Shown: positions 50,424 through 62,665 of the stretch, piece after piece
How the letters are laid out: every line of letters starts with the position of its first letter
How positions within the stretch are numbered: the first letter of the stretch is position 1
NCBI RefSeq assembly: GCF_018130695.1
Contig: NZ_JAFCJX010000008.1
Coordinates: 186,001-250,000, forward strand
Direction of reading: 5' to 3'
DNA from: Bradyrhizobium jicamae
GTDB lineage: Bacteria > Pseudomonadota > Alphaproteobacteria > Rhizobiales > Xanthobacteraceae
Length of the DNA stretch: 64,000 nt
Translations under genes and position numbers: made by a program
Notes under the pieces: model-generated
The model's input: the letters and a program-made list of their open reading frames with translations, nothing else
Databases searched by the model: none
Told to the model about the DNA's origin: nothing

Positions 50424-52910
50424 GTGAAGCTCCTGCCTGCGCGGGGACGATCGGCGTCCCTGTGGGTGGCCGCCGCCGTGCTTGCGATGGCCTGCGCTCC
50501 GCAAGCACAGGGAGCCCCTAAACCGCCGCAAGCCTCGGCGGATGCGCAGCAGGCGACCGACGACAGACCGCTGCAGCAAGCGACCACGAGCGATCCAGGG
50601 CCATCTCCGAACCAGGAACCCCATTGGGCGGAGACTCTGTCCTGCGACCTCGTCAACGCAAGGCGAGATATCGAGCTGCTGCAACGCCTGGAGCAGGAGC
50701 GCGATCGGGCCGACCTGCTGGAGCAGGGTATTGCGGCGGCGAGAGGCGATCTCGAGGCCCAGACCGCGCTGACGGCCAGGGCGGTCGAGGAGGCCACCCG
50801 GCTGAAGCAGGCCGCCCAGGCCGGGCCCGCGGAACTGCAAGACGCCGCGCAACAGGCGCGCGAGCGGGCGGATCGGCTGGAGCAGGATCTCGCGGCGGCG
50901 CGGCGCGATGTCGAGACCCAGACCGCATTGGCAGCAAAGGCGGGTGAGGAAGCGTCCCGGCTGAAGCAGCAGGCGGGGGAAGGCGGCGCGGCGGAGTTGA
51001 AGATATCCCTGCAACAGGAGCGCGAGCGGTCTGCGCGGCTGGAGCAGGGTCTCGCGGCGTCGCGACGCGATGTCGAGACCCAGACCGCATTGGCAGCAAA
51101 GGCAGGCGAGGAAGCGTCCCGGCTGAAACAGACGGGGGACAGCGGTGCGGCTGAGTTGAAGACATCTCTGCAGCAGGAGCGCGAGCGCTCCGCACGGCTG
51201 GAGCAGGATCTCGCGGCAGCGCGGCACGATGTCGAGACCCAGACCGCACTGGCCGCAAAGGCAGGCGAGGAAGTCTCGCGGTCGAAACAGACGGTGGACA
51301 ACGGCGCGGCGGAATTGAAGACATCCCTGCAACAGGAACGCGAGCGGTCCGCGCGGCTGGAGCAGGATCTTGCGGCAGTGCGGCGTGATGTCGAGACCCA
51401 GACTGCGCTGGCGGCAAAGGCGGGTGAGGAAGTCTTGCAGCGGACGAAGGCCGCGGAGGCAGGTGCGGCCGAGCTGAAGCAATCGCGCGCCAAGGCCGAT
51501 GCGCTGGCACAGGACCTCTCGCTGGCGCGGAGCTCGATCTATGCATACGAGGCCAAGGCCCGCAAAGCCGAAGACGACGCGTCCGAACTCAAGCAGGCTG
51601 CCGCAAACGGCGCGACGTCGACCAGACCCGCATCGGACCAGCGCGCGCAGCTCGCACGCCTGGAGCAGGATCTTGTTGCGGCGCGAGGCGACGTCGAGAC
51701 CCAGGTCGCGCTGGCGGCGAAGGCGAGCAAGGAGGCGTCGCAGCTGAAAGCGGCGGGGCAAAGAAGCGAGGCGGAGCTGCAGCAGCAACGCGAGCGGTCC
51801 GCCCGGCTGGAGCAGGATCTGGCGGCGGCGCGCCGCGATGTCGAGGCCCGCACTGCGCTGGCGACGAAGGCGGGCGAGGAAACATCCCGGCTGAAGGCGA
51901 CGTGGGAGAGCGGCGCCGCGGAGCTGCAGAAGTCCCTGCGTCAGGAGCGGGAGCGATCTGCCGGACTTGAGAAAGACCTTGCGGCCGCGCGGCGTGATGG
52001 CGAGACCCAGGCTGCACTGGCGACGAAAGCAGGCGAGGAAACCGCCCGGCTGAAGCAAGCGTCAGAGAGCAGTGCGGCGGACCTGCAGAAATCCCTGCGC
52101 CAGGAGCGGGAGCGCGCGGCGCGGCTGGAGAAGGATCTGGCGGCGACGCGGCGCGATGGCGAGACCCAGGCTGCGCTGGCGACGAAGGCAGGCGAGGAGA
52201 CCGCCCGGCTGAAGCAGGCGTCAGAGAGCGGCGCCGCGGAGCTGCAGAAGTCCCTGCGCCAGGAGCGGGAGCGCTCGGCGCGGCTGGAGCAGGATCTGGC
52301 GGCGGCGCGGCGCGATGTCGAAACCCGGACCGCGCTGGCGCCAAAGGCGGGCGAGGACGCTTTGCGGCGAAACCAGGCGGCGGAAGCCGATGCTGCCGGG
52401 CCGAGGCCGTCGCGCGCGTGGGGCGAGGCGATGGCTCAAGACGTCTCCCTGTCGCAGAGTGCGATCCACGCGTACGAGGCGCAAGCCCGCAAGGTAGCTG
52501 GAAACGAAGCCACCGAGCTCAGGCGCACGGCTGCGCTCGGGTCCAGCGCCGCCGCGACCGGTGCGCCGCGGGACAAGTCCATCGAGCTGGCCGTTGCGCC
52601 GGCAGCGCCCGTTCGGGCGCCCGTCAGTTCGGAGCAAGCTGCGGTGGCGACCGGCCTGGTTGCGCGCGCGGCTGCGTTGCTCCGACAGGGCGACATCGGT
52701 GCGGCACGGCTCGTGCTCGAGCGCGCCGTGGAGATGGGGAGCGCCCAAGCGAGCTTCGCGCTGGCAGAAACCTACGACCCGTTGACGCTCGCGAAATGGG
52801 GGACCTACGGCACACGGGGCGATGCGAACAAGGCGCAAGGCCTCTATGCCAGGGCCGCCGCCGCTGGAATCCAGGAGGCAAAAGCCCGCCTGGAAGCGTT
52901 GCGTCGCTAA
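50424..52910 (+). CDS. Long coiled-coil protein of 53-residue repeats with Sel1/TPR-like end
   Basis: About 828 residues. A signal-like head (SLWVAAAVLAMACAPQAQG) precedes a Pro/Gln-rich linker, then at least eight near-identical units of about 53 residues built on RSARLEQDLAAARRDVETQ, TALAAKAGEEASRLKQ and GAAELKTSLQQER. Two units end in a variant block (SLARSSIYAYEAKARK and SLSQSAIHAYEAQARK), so the array is two larger blocks. The last 95 residues contain VARAAALLRQGDIGAARLVLERAVEMGSAQASFALAETYDP, a Sel1/TPR-like unit (shown only to mark it). The start is GTG 50424, which gives a normal signal; GTG 50343 is the longer option. The stop codon lies inside a repeat element. The function is unknown; an envelope-spanning scaffold is possible. 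Confidence 0.75.
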   Translation: MKLLPARGRSASLWVAAAVLAMACAPQAQGAPKPPQASADAQQATDDRPLQQATTSDPGPSPNQEPHWAETLSCDLVNARRDIELLQRLEQERDRADLLEQGIAAARGDLEAQTALTARAVEEATRLKQAAQAGPAELQDAAQQARERADRLEQDLAAARRDVETQTALAAKAGEEASRLKQQAGEGGAAELKISLQQERERSARLEQGLAASRRDVETQTALAAKAGEEASRLKQTGDSGAAELKTSLQQERERSARLEQDLAAARHDVETQTALAAKAGEEVSRSKQTVDNGAAELKTSLQQERERSARLEQDLAAVRRDVETQTALAAKAGEEVLQRTKAAEAGAAELKQSRAKADALAQDLSLARSSIYAYEAKARKAEDDASELKQAAANGATSTRPASDQRAQLARLEQDLVAARGDVETQVALAAKASKEASQLKAAGQRSEAELQQQRERSARLEQDLAAARRDVEARTALATKAGEETSRLKATWESGAAELQKSLRQERERSAGLEKDLAAARRDGETQAALATKAGEETARLKQASESSAADLQKSLRQERERAARLEKDLAATRRDGETQAALATKAGEETARLKQASESGAAELQKSLRQERERSARLEQDLAAARRDVETRTALAPKAGEDALRRNQAAEADAAGPRPSRAWGEAMAQDVSLSQSAIHAYEAQARKVAGNEATELRRTAALGSSAAATGAPRDKSIELAVAPAAPVRAPVSSEQAAVATGLVARAAALLRQGDIGAARLVLERAVEMGSAQASFALAETYDPLTLAKWGTYGTRGDANKAQGLYARAAAAGIQEAKARLEALRR

Positions 52911-53006
52911 AGCGCGATGAGATTGGGTTGAATCGTCATCGCGCTTTAGCTTCTTGTTTGAGCATGATCTTCTCGGAAAACCGCTTCACACTTTTCCGGA
53001 TCATGC
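52908..53006. repeat. Palindromic element that supplies the stop codon of the coiled-coil gene
   Basis: TAAAGCGCGATGA and TCATCGCGCTTTA are a perfect 13-bp inverted pair (52908-52948). GCATGATC with CGGAAAA and TTTTCCG with GATCATGC form a second hairpin (52962-53006). From memory this is a very common Bradyrhizobium intergenic element. The TAA at its first base is the stop of the coiled-coil gene. The double hairpin also separates the convergent genes. Confidence 0.85.
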
Positions 53007-53063
53007 GCTAGCGTCTGGGCTGATCGACCGCTGTTGCGGCCCTGAAGCCTTTGCTGTTCTGCC

Positions 53064-56245
<3,182 letters not shown>

Positions 56246-56249
<4 letters not shown>

Positions 56250-56380
56250 TCTGGCATCTCCAGGTGCTTGTTGGAGGCACGGAGAGGCTTCCAGCAGGCG
56301 TGCAGTGCGGCTTGTTGCCGCTGCGTCAGTCTGCGGTGGCGCCGCGCTGCAAGCAATAATCCGTGTGAGATACCTCGCAT
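56246..56380 (-). CDS. Possible small protein translationally coupled to the trimodular fusion
   Basis: A 44-residue basic protein from ATG 56380 (MRGISHGLLLAARRH, then RLTQRQQAALHACWKPL) that ends in a GTGA overlap with the fusion gene. The frame can extend to GTG 56491 (81 residues). GGAG is only one base from ATG 56380, so initiation is doubtful. The overlap with the next gene and the helical, basic composition are the arguments for a real gene. No family is recognised. Confidence 0.35.
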
Positions 56381-56525
56381 GCTCCTTTTTTCAGGAGCGG
56401 CCGCTGCTTTGTCTTCGCTGGCGCGGTGGCGTCGCGGTATGCGGCAGTCGCCATTGACTTCCTCCAACAGCCAAAGCGGGCAGCGCTTCACGCCGCCCGC
56501 AATGCTGATCGACGGCTGCGCTCGT

Positions 56526-57956
56526 CTATCGCTCCCGCAGGGCTTCCTGCCTGTAGCGCGCCAGCGGCGAAAGCAGGTAGCTGATGATCCTGCGCGTGCC
56601 GGTCTTGATCTCGACCGTCACCGCCATGCCCGGGCCGAGCTTGACCAGCTTGTCCTCGATCTGCATATGCGCGCGGTCGAGTGAGATGCGCGCGGCATAT
56701 TCCAGCTCCTGGCCTTTCGGCTCGCTGCTGCTTTGCGCGGCGCCCGACGTCCGGTCGTTGGCGCCCTGCGGCCTGTCGCGGGTGATGGCGTCCGACGACA
56801 CGCTGAGCACGTCCCCGTGGAGGAGCCCGTAGCGCGTGAAGTTGAACGTATCGACCTTGATCTCTGCCTTCTGACCGGGATGGACGAATCCAATGTCGCG
56901 GTTGGAGAGCATGGCCTCGATCTCGAGCTGGCTCTCGCTCGGGACCACCACGGCGAGTGACTGGGCCGGCGTCACGACGCCTCCGATGGTATGAACGGCG
57001 AGCTGCTGCACGACGCCGTCGACCGGCGCAGCCAAGCGCTGGAGCTTCGTGCGCCGCTCTGCCTTGACCACCTCCTGCGCGACACCAGCGGTTTTCTGTT
57101 CGGCCTTCGCGAGTGCGTCATAGGTCGTACGCCGGTACTCTGCCGCGGTCTTGTCCTTCGTTTCCTTCAGCAGGGCAATGGCCGCATCGGCCTCGCGCAG
57201 CCGGCTTTGCTGCAGGACGAGATCCTGCTGCATGGCAACCAGCTCCTGATACTCGGAGAGATAGACGACCTTCGAGGCCAATGCCTTCTCGACCAGGCCC
57301 TTGCGAATGTCGACCCGCTCCTGCAGCACGGGGATCGTCGCCTGCAGTTTTGCAACGCTTGCTGAGGTGGTCGCCCGTTCCGCTTCCTTCTGCCCCCGCT
57401 GGCGCTCGATCTCGGCGAGCTTGGCATTCTGTTCGGCGCGCTGGCTGATCAGGAACTGACGATGCATCTCGATCTCGGCGGCGCTTGCATTCTGGGGCGG
57501 CTTGAATGCAGCAAGCGGATCGTCCGCCAGCGCAGCGCGCAGGCGGGCGACGTCGAGTTCGGACGCGAGGAGATCGCTCTTCTGGCGTTCGTTGTCGGCT
57601 TCCGTCATCGTCGGATCGAGCTCGATAAGCACGTCGCCGGCTTTCACGGTCTGGCCGTCGCGGACGTGGATGGCACGGACGACGCCCGTCTCAAACGGCT
57701 GGATCAACTTTGTGCGCCCGCCCGGCACGATCTTGCCCGTCGCGGTGGCGACGATATCGACGCTGCCCAACGACGCCCACGCCAGCGCCAGGCAGAAGAC
57801 CGCGATGATGCTCGCGCCGATCGCGCGCCCGACCGGCGACGGCGGCGTTTCGGTGATCTCGAGCGCCGCCGGCAGGAACGCGATTTCGTACTCGCGCCGG
57901 CGAGCCGGAACCGGATTTCTCGGAAACGGGACGATGTTTCGGTTAGCGGACGTCAT
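56526..57956 (-). CDS. HlyD-family type I secretion periplasmic adaptor
   Basis: A 476-residue membrane-fusion protein that links an inner-membrane ABC exporter to an outer-membrane channel. One membrane segment (GRAIGASIIAVFCLALAWASLG) is near residue 45. A lipoyl-like half follows (GVVRAIHVRDGQTVKAGDVLIELDPT; family landmark), then a long alpha-helical hairpin to residue about 290. The second lipoyl half is LAAPVDGVVQQLAVHTIGG, and the C-terminal MVTVEIKTG-like end reads GPGMAVTVEIKTGTRRIISYLLSPL, the hallmark of type I adaptors. Its start overlaps the ABC transporter gene by 14 bp. No TolC homologue is in the window. Confidence 0.93.
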   Translation of the reverse strand: MTSANRNIVPFPRNPVPARRREYEIAFLPAALEITETPPSPVGRAIGASIIAVFCLALAWASLGSVDIVATATGKIVPGGRTKLIQPFETGVVRAIHVRDGQTVKAGDVLIELDPTMTEADNERQKSDLLASELDVARLRAALADDPLAAFKPPQNASAAEIEMHRQFLISQRAEQNAKLAEIERQRGQKEAERATTSASVAKLQATIPVLQERVDIRKGLVEKALASKVVYLSEYQELVAMQQDLVLQQSRLREADAAIALLKETKDKTAAEYRRTTYDALAKAEQKTAGVAQEVVKAERRTKLQRLAAPVDGVVQQLAVHTIGGVVTPAQSLAVVVPSESQLEIEAMLSNRDIGFVHPGQKAEIKVDTFNFTRYGLLHGDVLSVSSDAITRDRPQGANDRTSGAAQSSSEPKGQELEYAARISLDRAHMQIEDKLVKLGPGMAVTVEIKTGTRRIISYLLSPLARYRQEALRER

Positions 57957-60591
57957 GGATGCCGGCCTGCAGATAATGGAGGTTTGCGTAACGTCCGTTC
58001 GAGCGGATCAGCTCATCATGGCTGCCGTCCTCGACGATGCGGCCATGCTCGAGCGTGATGATCCGGTTCGCATTGCGCACCGTGGAGAGCCGGTGAGCGA
58101 TGACGAACACGGTCCGGCCGGCGGCAATTCGCTTCATGTTCTGCTGGATGGCGCGCTCGCTTTCGTAATCCAGCGCGCTGGTGGCCTCGTCGAGGATCAG
58201 GATGCGCGGATCGGTAATGAGCGCGCGCGCGATCGCGATACGCTGGCGTTGCCCGCCGGACAGGCTGCTGCCGCGTTCGCCGACGACGGTGTCGTAACCT
58301 TCGGGCAGTTCCAGGATGAAGTCGTGCGCGCCGGCGAGCGTGGCCGCCTCGATCACGCGTTCCATCGGCATCGCCGGATCGGCCAGCGCGATGTTCTCGC
58401 GAATCGAGCGGTTGAACAGCACGTTCTCCTGCAGGACGACGCCAATCTGGCGCCGCAGCCAGGTCAGGTCGACCATCGCGAGATCGACGCCGTCGACCAG
58501 CACACGACCGCTCTCCGGAACATAGAGACGCTGGATCAGCTTGGTGATGGTGCTCTTGCCCGAGCCGGACGAGCCGACGATGCCGACGACCTGGCCGGGA
58601 TGCACGTTGAATGACACATTGTGCAGCACCTCGGGACCGTCGATGCGGTAGCGGAACGTCGCATGGTCGAACGTAACCTGTCCGCGGATCGGCGGTAGCG
58701 CGGCACGGCCGGGACTGAAGCTCGGCTCCGGGATGGTGTTGAGGACGTCGCCGAGGCGATCGACCGACAGACGGGCCTGATGGAAATCCTGCCACATCTG
58801 CGCGAGACGCAGCACCGGTGCGCTCACCCGTGCGGCCAGCATGTTGAACGCGACAAGCTCGCCAACGCTGATATCGCCACCGATCACAAGTCTGGCGCCG
58901 AAGTAGAGCGTTGCCGCGACGACCAGCTTGTTGATCATCTGGACCGCCTGGCTCGCCGTATTGTTCAGGCTAAGCACGCGGAAGCTCGCGGCCACATAGC
59001 CGGCAAGTTGCTCCTCCCAGCGGCGCTGCATCTGAGGCTCGACCGCCATGGCCTTCAGCGTCTCGACGCCCGTGACGCTCTCGACCAGGAAGGCCTGGTT
59101 CTCGGCGCCGCGATTGAACTTCTCATCGAGCCGGCGGCGGAACAGCGGCGCAGCGAACGCGGAGATGCCGATATAGAACGGGAATGACGCCAGAACGATC
59201 ACCGTCAGCGTCGTCGAGTAATAGAACATCACTGCAAGGAAGACGACGGTGAACAAGAGGTCGATGACGAGCGTGAGCGCCGAGCTCGTCAGGAACTGAC
59301 GGATGTTCTCCAACTCGCGGACGCGTGCGACGGAATCGCCGACCCGGCGGGCCTGGAAATAGGCGATCGGCAGCGCCATCAGGTGCCGGAACAGCCGGGC
59401 GCCAAGCTCGACATCGATGCGGTTCGTGGTGTGCGCGAACAGATAGACGCGTAGCGTATCGAGAATGGCCTCGAACACGGTCAGGGCGACCAGGCCTATG
59501 ACCAGAACGTCGAGCGTGCTCATGCTTCGATGCACGAGCACCTTGTCGATGACCACCTGGAAGAACAGCGGTGAGATGAGGGCGAAGAACTGAAGGAAGA
59601 AGGAGGCGACCAGAACTTCGCCGAGAAGACGACGATACTTGTGGATCGCGCCGACAAACCAGCTGATATCGAAACGGCGGGAGAGGTCGGTCAGGGACGC
59701 GCGCCGCGTCATCAGGATGATGTCGCCATCCCAGATCGCCTCGAGCTCGGTCTGCGTCATTGTTTCGGGCTGGGGAGACAATGGGCGCTGAACCAGCAGC
59801 TTGTCATCGACGATCTTGCCGAGGATCAGGAAGCCGCCGTCGCGCAGCAGGGCGATGCCCGGCAGCGGCGTGACCGCAAGCCTGTTCCAGCTCGACCGTT
59901 GTGCCCGGGCCTTGAGCCCGTATTCCTTGGCGCAACGCAGGATTTCGGTCACACCCAGCCGCGCTGCGCCCATGCGATGCCGGATCTGGCCAGGGTCGGC
60001 CGCGATGCCGTGGCAACGCAGCAAGATCGCCACGGCAATGAGCCCGGACTGATCGTCGCGCTCGGTCTCGGCGTCGGCGTCAAGGTCGGGGATATCGTGT
60101 CGATCGGCGGATGGCGCAGTCATCAGGGCCCGGCGGGCGCGCTCCACCAGCTCGCGCCCGCGGACAGCCATGCCGGCAAGGACTTGACGCACGCGGTTGG
60201 CGATGTCGTGTGACCCGGCCAGGATCAAGCGACCGTCCCAGATCGCCTCGAATTCCGCGCGGGAGATCAGCTTCGGTTGCGCCGCAGTCGGGTGCAGCAC
60301 GAGCGCCCCGTTGTCGTCGACCTTGCCGAGTAGCAGAAATCCGCCATCACGCAGTGAGGCGATTCCAGGCAGCTGGATGCTCGCAAGTCGCTTCCAGCGT
60401 ATTGTTTGCGAACGGACCTTGACGCCAAACTCGCCCGCGCAGCGCAGCAGGGCCTGGATGCCTATCGTGCTGCTCCCGCAGCGATCGCGGAGCTGGTCAG
60501 GCTCGGCGTTCACGCCATGCAGGCGCAGGAACAGAGCCAGGGCTCGAAGCCCGAGATCTGCGGCATGGGCATTTCCATTCTGGATCGCCAT
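57943..60591 (-). CDS. Type I secretion ABC transporter with two tandem C39-like domains
   Basis: An 882-residue permease-ATPase. Residues about 10-126 and 180-298 are two copies of a degenerate C39-like domain: LPGIASLRDGGFLLLGKV in the first corresponds to LPGIALLRDGGFLILGKI in the second. The peptidase cysteine is absent in both, as in HlyB-type transporters, but normal members have one such domain. The membrane domain runs to about 600. The ATPase has GSSGSGKST, LSGGQRQR, ILILDEATSALD and the switch His in VIAHRLST. ATG 60591 is preferred; the GTG at 60669 would add 26 residues. With the HlyD gene and the upstream substrate-like gene it forms a one-direction locus. Confidence 0.92.
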   Translation of the reverse strand: MAIQNGNAHAADLGLRALALFLRLHGVNAEPDQLRDRCGSSTIGIQALLRCAGEFGVKVRSQTIRWKRLASIQLPGIASLRDGGFLLLGKVDDNGALVLHPTAAQPKLISRAEFEAIWDGRLILAGSHDIANRVRQVLAGMAVRGRELVERARRALMTAPSADRHDIPDLDADAETERDDQSGLIAVAILLRCHGIAADPGQIRHRMGAARLGVTEILRCAKEYGLKARAQRSSWNRLAVTPLPGIALLRDGGFLILGKIVDDKLLVQRPLSPQPETMTQTELEAIWDGDIILMTRRASLTDLSRRFDISWFVGAIHKYRRLLGEVLVASFFLQFFALISPLFFQVVIDKVLVHRSMSTLDVLVIGLVALTVFEAILDTLRVYLFAHTTNRIDVELGARLFRHLMALPIAYFQARRVGDSVARVRELENIRQFLTSSALTLVIDLLFTVVFLAVMFYYSTTLTVIVLASFPFYIGISAFAAPLFRRRLDEKFNRGAENQAFLVESVTGVETLKAMAVEPQMQRRWEEQLAGYVAASFRVLSLNNTASQAVQMINKLVVAATLYFGARLVIGGDISVGELVAFNMLAARVSAPVLRLAQMWQDFHQARLSVDRLGDVLNTIPEPSFSPGRAALPPIRGQVTFDHATFRYRIDGPEVLHNVSFNVHPGQVVGIVGSSGSGKSTITKLIQRLYVPESGRVLVDGVDLAMVDLTWLRRQIGVVLQENVLFNRSIRENIALADPAMPMERVIEAATLAGAHDFILELPEGYDTVVGERGSSLSGGQRQRIAIARALITDPRILILDEATSALDYESERAIQQNMKRIAAGRTVFVIAHRLSTVRNANRIITLEHGRIVEDGSHDELIRSNGRYANLHYLQAGIHDVR

Positions 60592-60663
60592 TTTTTTACT
60601 CAACCCTTCGCGGCTACCGGCCGCGTTTGATCTTCCTTCTCTGCATTTCCAAACTTGATGATG

Positions 60664-60695
60664 CCGCACCCAGGCGCTGATGCGCCCGGGTGCGG
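60664..60695 (-). terminator. Strong hairpin between the putative substrate gene and the ABC transporter gene
   Basis: CCGCACCCAGGCGC and GCGCCCGGGTGCGG form a 14-bp stem with one mismatch and a TGAT loop, just after the stop of the substrate-like gene. There is no T run on the minus strand. It may be a partial terminator that gives more transcript for the exported protein than for the transporter. Confidence 0.5.
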
Positions 60696-60703
60696 AAGCC
60701 TGA

Positions 60704-62665
60704 TCAGTGCGGCCTGGCCAGGAAAGCTGCCAGTCCAGTACCGGTCGCTTGCGACACGGTCGCCACGATCTGCCCGGGATCGACCCGGCCGGTATTACCG
60801 GCCATGTACTGGTTCAGCAGCGCGAAGCTCTGGCTCGCCAGGGACGCCGTATCCCTACCCGTCGCGAGCTGGGGATCGGTCACGATCGCTTGTGGGCTGG
60901 TGGTCGCCAGAGTGCTGGTGGCCGAGCCCATATGCTGATCCAGCAAGGCAAAGCCCCGAGTCGCCAGGGCCCCCGCGCTGGTGGTAGTCGTAGCGGGATT
61001 CGTCGCGGCGATCGGCTGCGGCGCGGTTGCCGTCATGGTGCTGATGCCTGAGTCCAGGCGCGGCTGCGTCGAGGCAGGAGTCGTCATGGTCTGCGACGAC
61101 GTCGTGGTCCACGACGTCGGTCGCGGATCGGTGACGGTGATGGTCTGCGGCGCGGCCGATGCCACGGCGCCGGTGATCGGGTCCGTCGCGGTTGCCGTCA
61201 GCGTGAGTGTCGCAACCGGATGGGCATTGCCCCTGTAGTTCGATTGCAGCGTCAATCCGCTGTCGACCTGCGCAGCCGTCAGGGTGATGTTACTCCCCCT
61301 GAAAGTCCGACCATCGAGCCCGTCGGTGATCGTCTCGTACTTCGGCAGGCCCGTGATGCTAACGGTCACCCGATCGTTGGAATCGGTCGTCGACACCTGG
61401 GTCCCCAGGTCGACCGTGCCGCCTCTCCCGGCCACCCAGAGCGTGTTATCCGCGATAGTAAGGACCGGTTTGGTCACGGACGAGGTCGGCGTCGTCGGCG
61501 TTGTTGATGATATCGGCGCCGTCGGTGTGGTCGCTGTGGTCGTGGTCGATGTCGTCGAAATCTGCAGACCGGAGAATACCTTCACCGCGCCCGCCAGGTT
61601 CGCAGCGAGACCGCCGGAGTCCCTGATGCTCGTACCGCTCGGCAGATTGACGCCGGTGATGGCGAGCGCCGAGGTATTGGTGTCCGTCGACGCGACAGTG
61701 GTCTTGAAGGTGAGCGTGCTCGTGCCGGAGCCGCCGACATAGGTGGCCTTTGCACCGTCATTGAGCGACAGTGTCGGCGTACCGGTGACGGTCACGGCTT
61801 CGCTGAAGCCGAGCGTCATGGTGATGGTATCGCCGACATGCTCGATTCCGGTCCCCGGTGAAGCGGAGGCCAGCGTCACTGTCGGCGCGACGTTTGTCGT
61901 GGTCGTCGTGCCGCCCACACCCTGCCAGCCGCTTGCCATCGACCCGGTGACCAGGGTCAGATTGCGAAAGCTGGCGGTCACGCTCTCGGTCGGGCCTGAA
62001 TTCCGATAGAGGCCTTCTTCCCAATAGGTCTGTGAGCCGTAGCCCAGCGGGCCGGAATAGTTCACGACCTGCTGGCCGTCGATCGCCAGCTTGAGATAGC
62101 CGCCGCCGCTGTTCGAGACGTTGGCCTGGATGTTGATGTCGTAATATTTCCCCGGAACAATCGGGTTCGGGTCGGTCCAAAGAACCAGATTATGCAGGTC
62201 GGAGGAGCCCTGGGCGGGATTTCCGCCAGGCAGGACATAGCGCGCGACAAGCTGCAGATGGTCGCCGGCCAGCTGGATCGCGAACGGCGGCGAGGTTCCA
62301 GACACGGTGCCGCCGTCATGCATTTCGGCGGTAACGAAAAACCATGCGTTGTTGATGAACGTGTTGTTTGGCCCGTTGGCCTGCACCGCGAACTGGTAGT
62401 CGATGGCGATCGGAGTTCCCGCGGGGACGTATTGGGTCGTCGTGCTTCCCGCCGTACCCGCCCACATGATTTCGGCGCGATCGACACTTGATCCATCGAA
62501 CCAGGCGCGATCGCCGGCTTGAATGGTGAATTGCAGGGTCTGCGGATCGGGATTGGTCAGGCTGTAGCTCTTGCCTGAGGTCTGCACGTAGTAGCGATCG
62601 CCCCCAATGTTAAGGTACGTTTGCGGCGTAGACGAAAACGACGTAATCGTGCCAGTGGTATCCAA
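60704..62665 (-). CDS. Putative type I-secreted multidomain protein (lyase-like, Ig-like and cadherin-like domains)
   Basis: A 653-residue protein from TTG 62665 (GGAGG seven bases upstream); the frame runs to 62752, but that part looks like leader. Residues about 20-245 resemble a polysaccharide-lyase jelly roll of the heparin-lyase/PL20 type (DRAEIMWAGTAG, NNAWFFVTAEMHDGG, KYYDINIQANV). Residues 260-365 are an Ig-like repeat common in secreted adhesins (FSEAVTVTGTPTLSLNDG). A Thr-rich linker is followed by a cadherin-like domain to about 515. The end holds two copies of a helical pattern (RGFALLDQHMG and QSFALLNQYMA). There is no N-terminal signal. Directly upstream of the ABC/HlyD genes, it is the natural substrate. 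Confidence 0.75.
   Translation of the reverse strand: MDTTGTITSFSSTPQTYLNIGGDRYYVQTSGKSYSLTNPDPQTLQFTIQAGDRAWFDGSSVDRAEIMWAGTAGSTTTQYVPAGTPIAIDYQFAVQANGPNNTFINNAWFFVTAEMHDGGTVSGTSPPFAIQLAGDHLQLVARYVLPGGNPAQGSSDLHNLVLWTDPNPIVPGKYYDINIQANVSNSGGGYLKLAIDGQQVVNYSGPLGYGSQTYWEEGLYRNSGPTESVTASFRNLTLVTGSMASGWQGVGGTTTTTNVAPTVTLASASPGTGIEHVGDTITMTLGFSEAVTVTGTPTLSLNDGAKATYVGGSGTSTLTFKTTVASTDTNTSALAITGVNLPSGTSIRDSGGLAANLAGAVKVFSGLQISTTSTTTTATTPTAPISSTTPTTPTSSVTKPVLTIADNTLWVAGRGGTVDLGTQVSTTDSNDRVTVSITGLPKYETITDGLDGRTFRGSNITLTAAQVDSGLTLQSNYRGNAHPVATLTLTATATDPITGAVASAAPQTITVTDPRPTSWTTTSSQTMTTPASTQPRLDSGISTMTATAPQPIAATNPATTTTSAGALATRGFALLDQHMGSATSTLATTSPQAIVTDPQLATGRDTASLASQSFALLNQYMAGNTGRVDPGQIVATVSQATGTGLAAFLARPH

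Noticed and set aside
49334..51493. A minus-strand open frame of 719 codons across the coiled-coil and DsrE genes
   Set aside because: It is Cys/Ser/Arg-rich, lies opposite strongly coding repeats and has no ribosome site; its openness follows from the codon pattern of the repeats.
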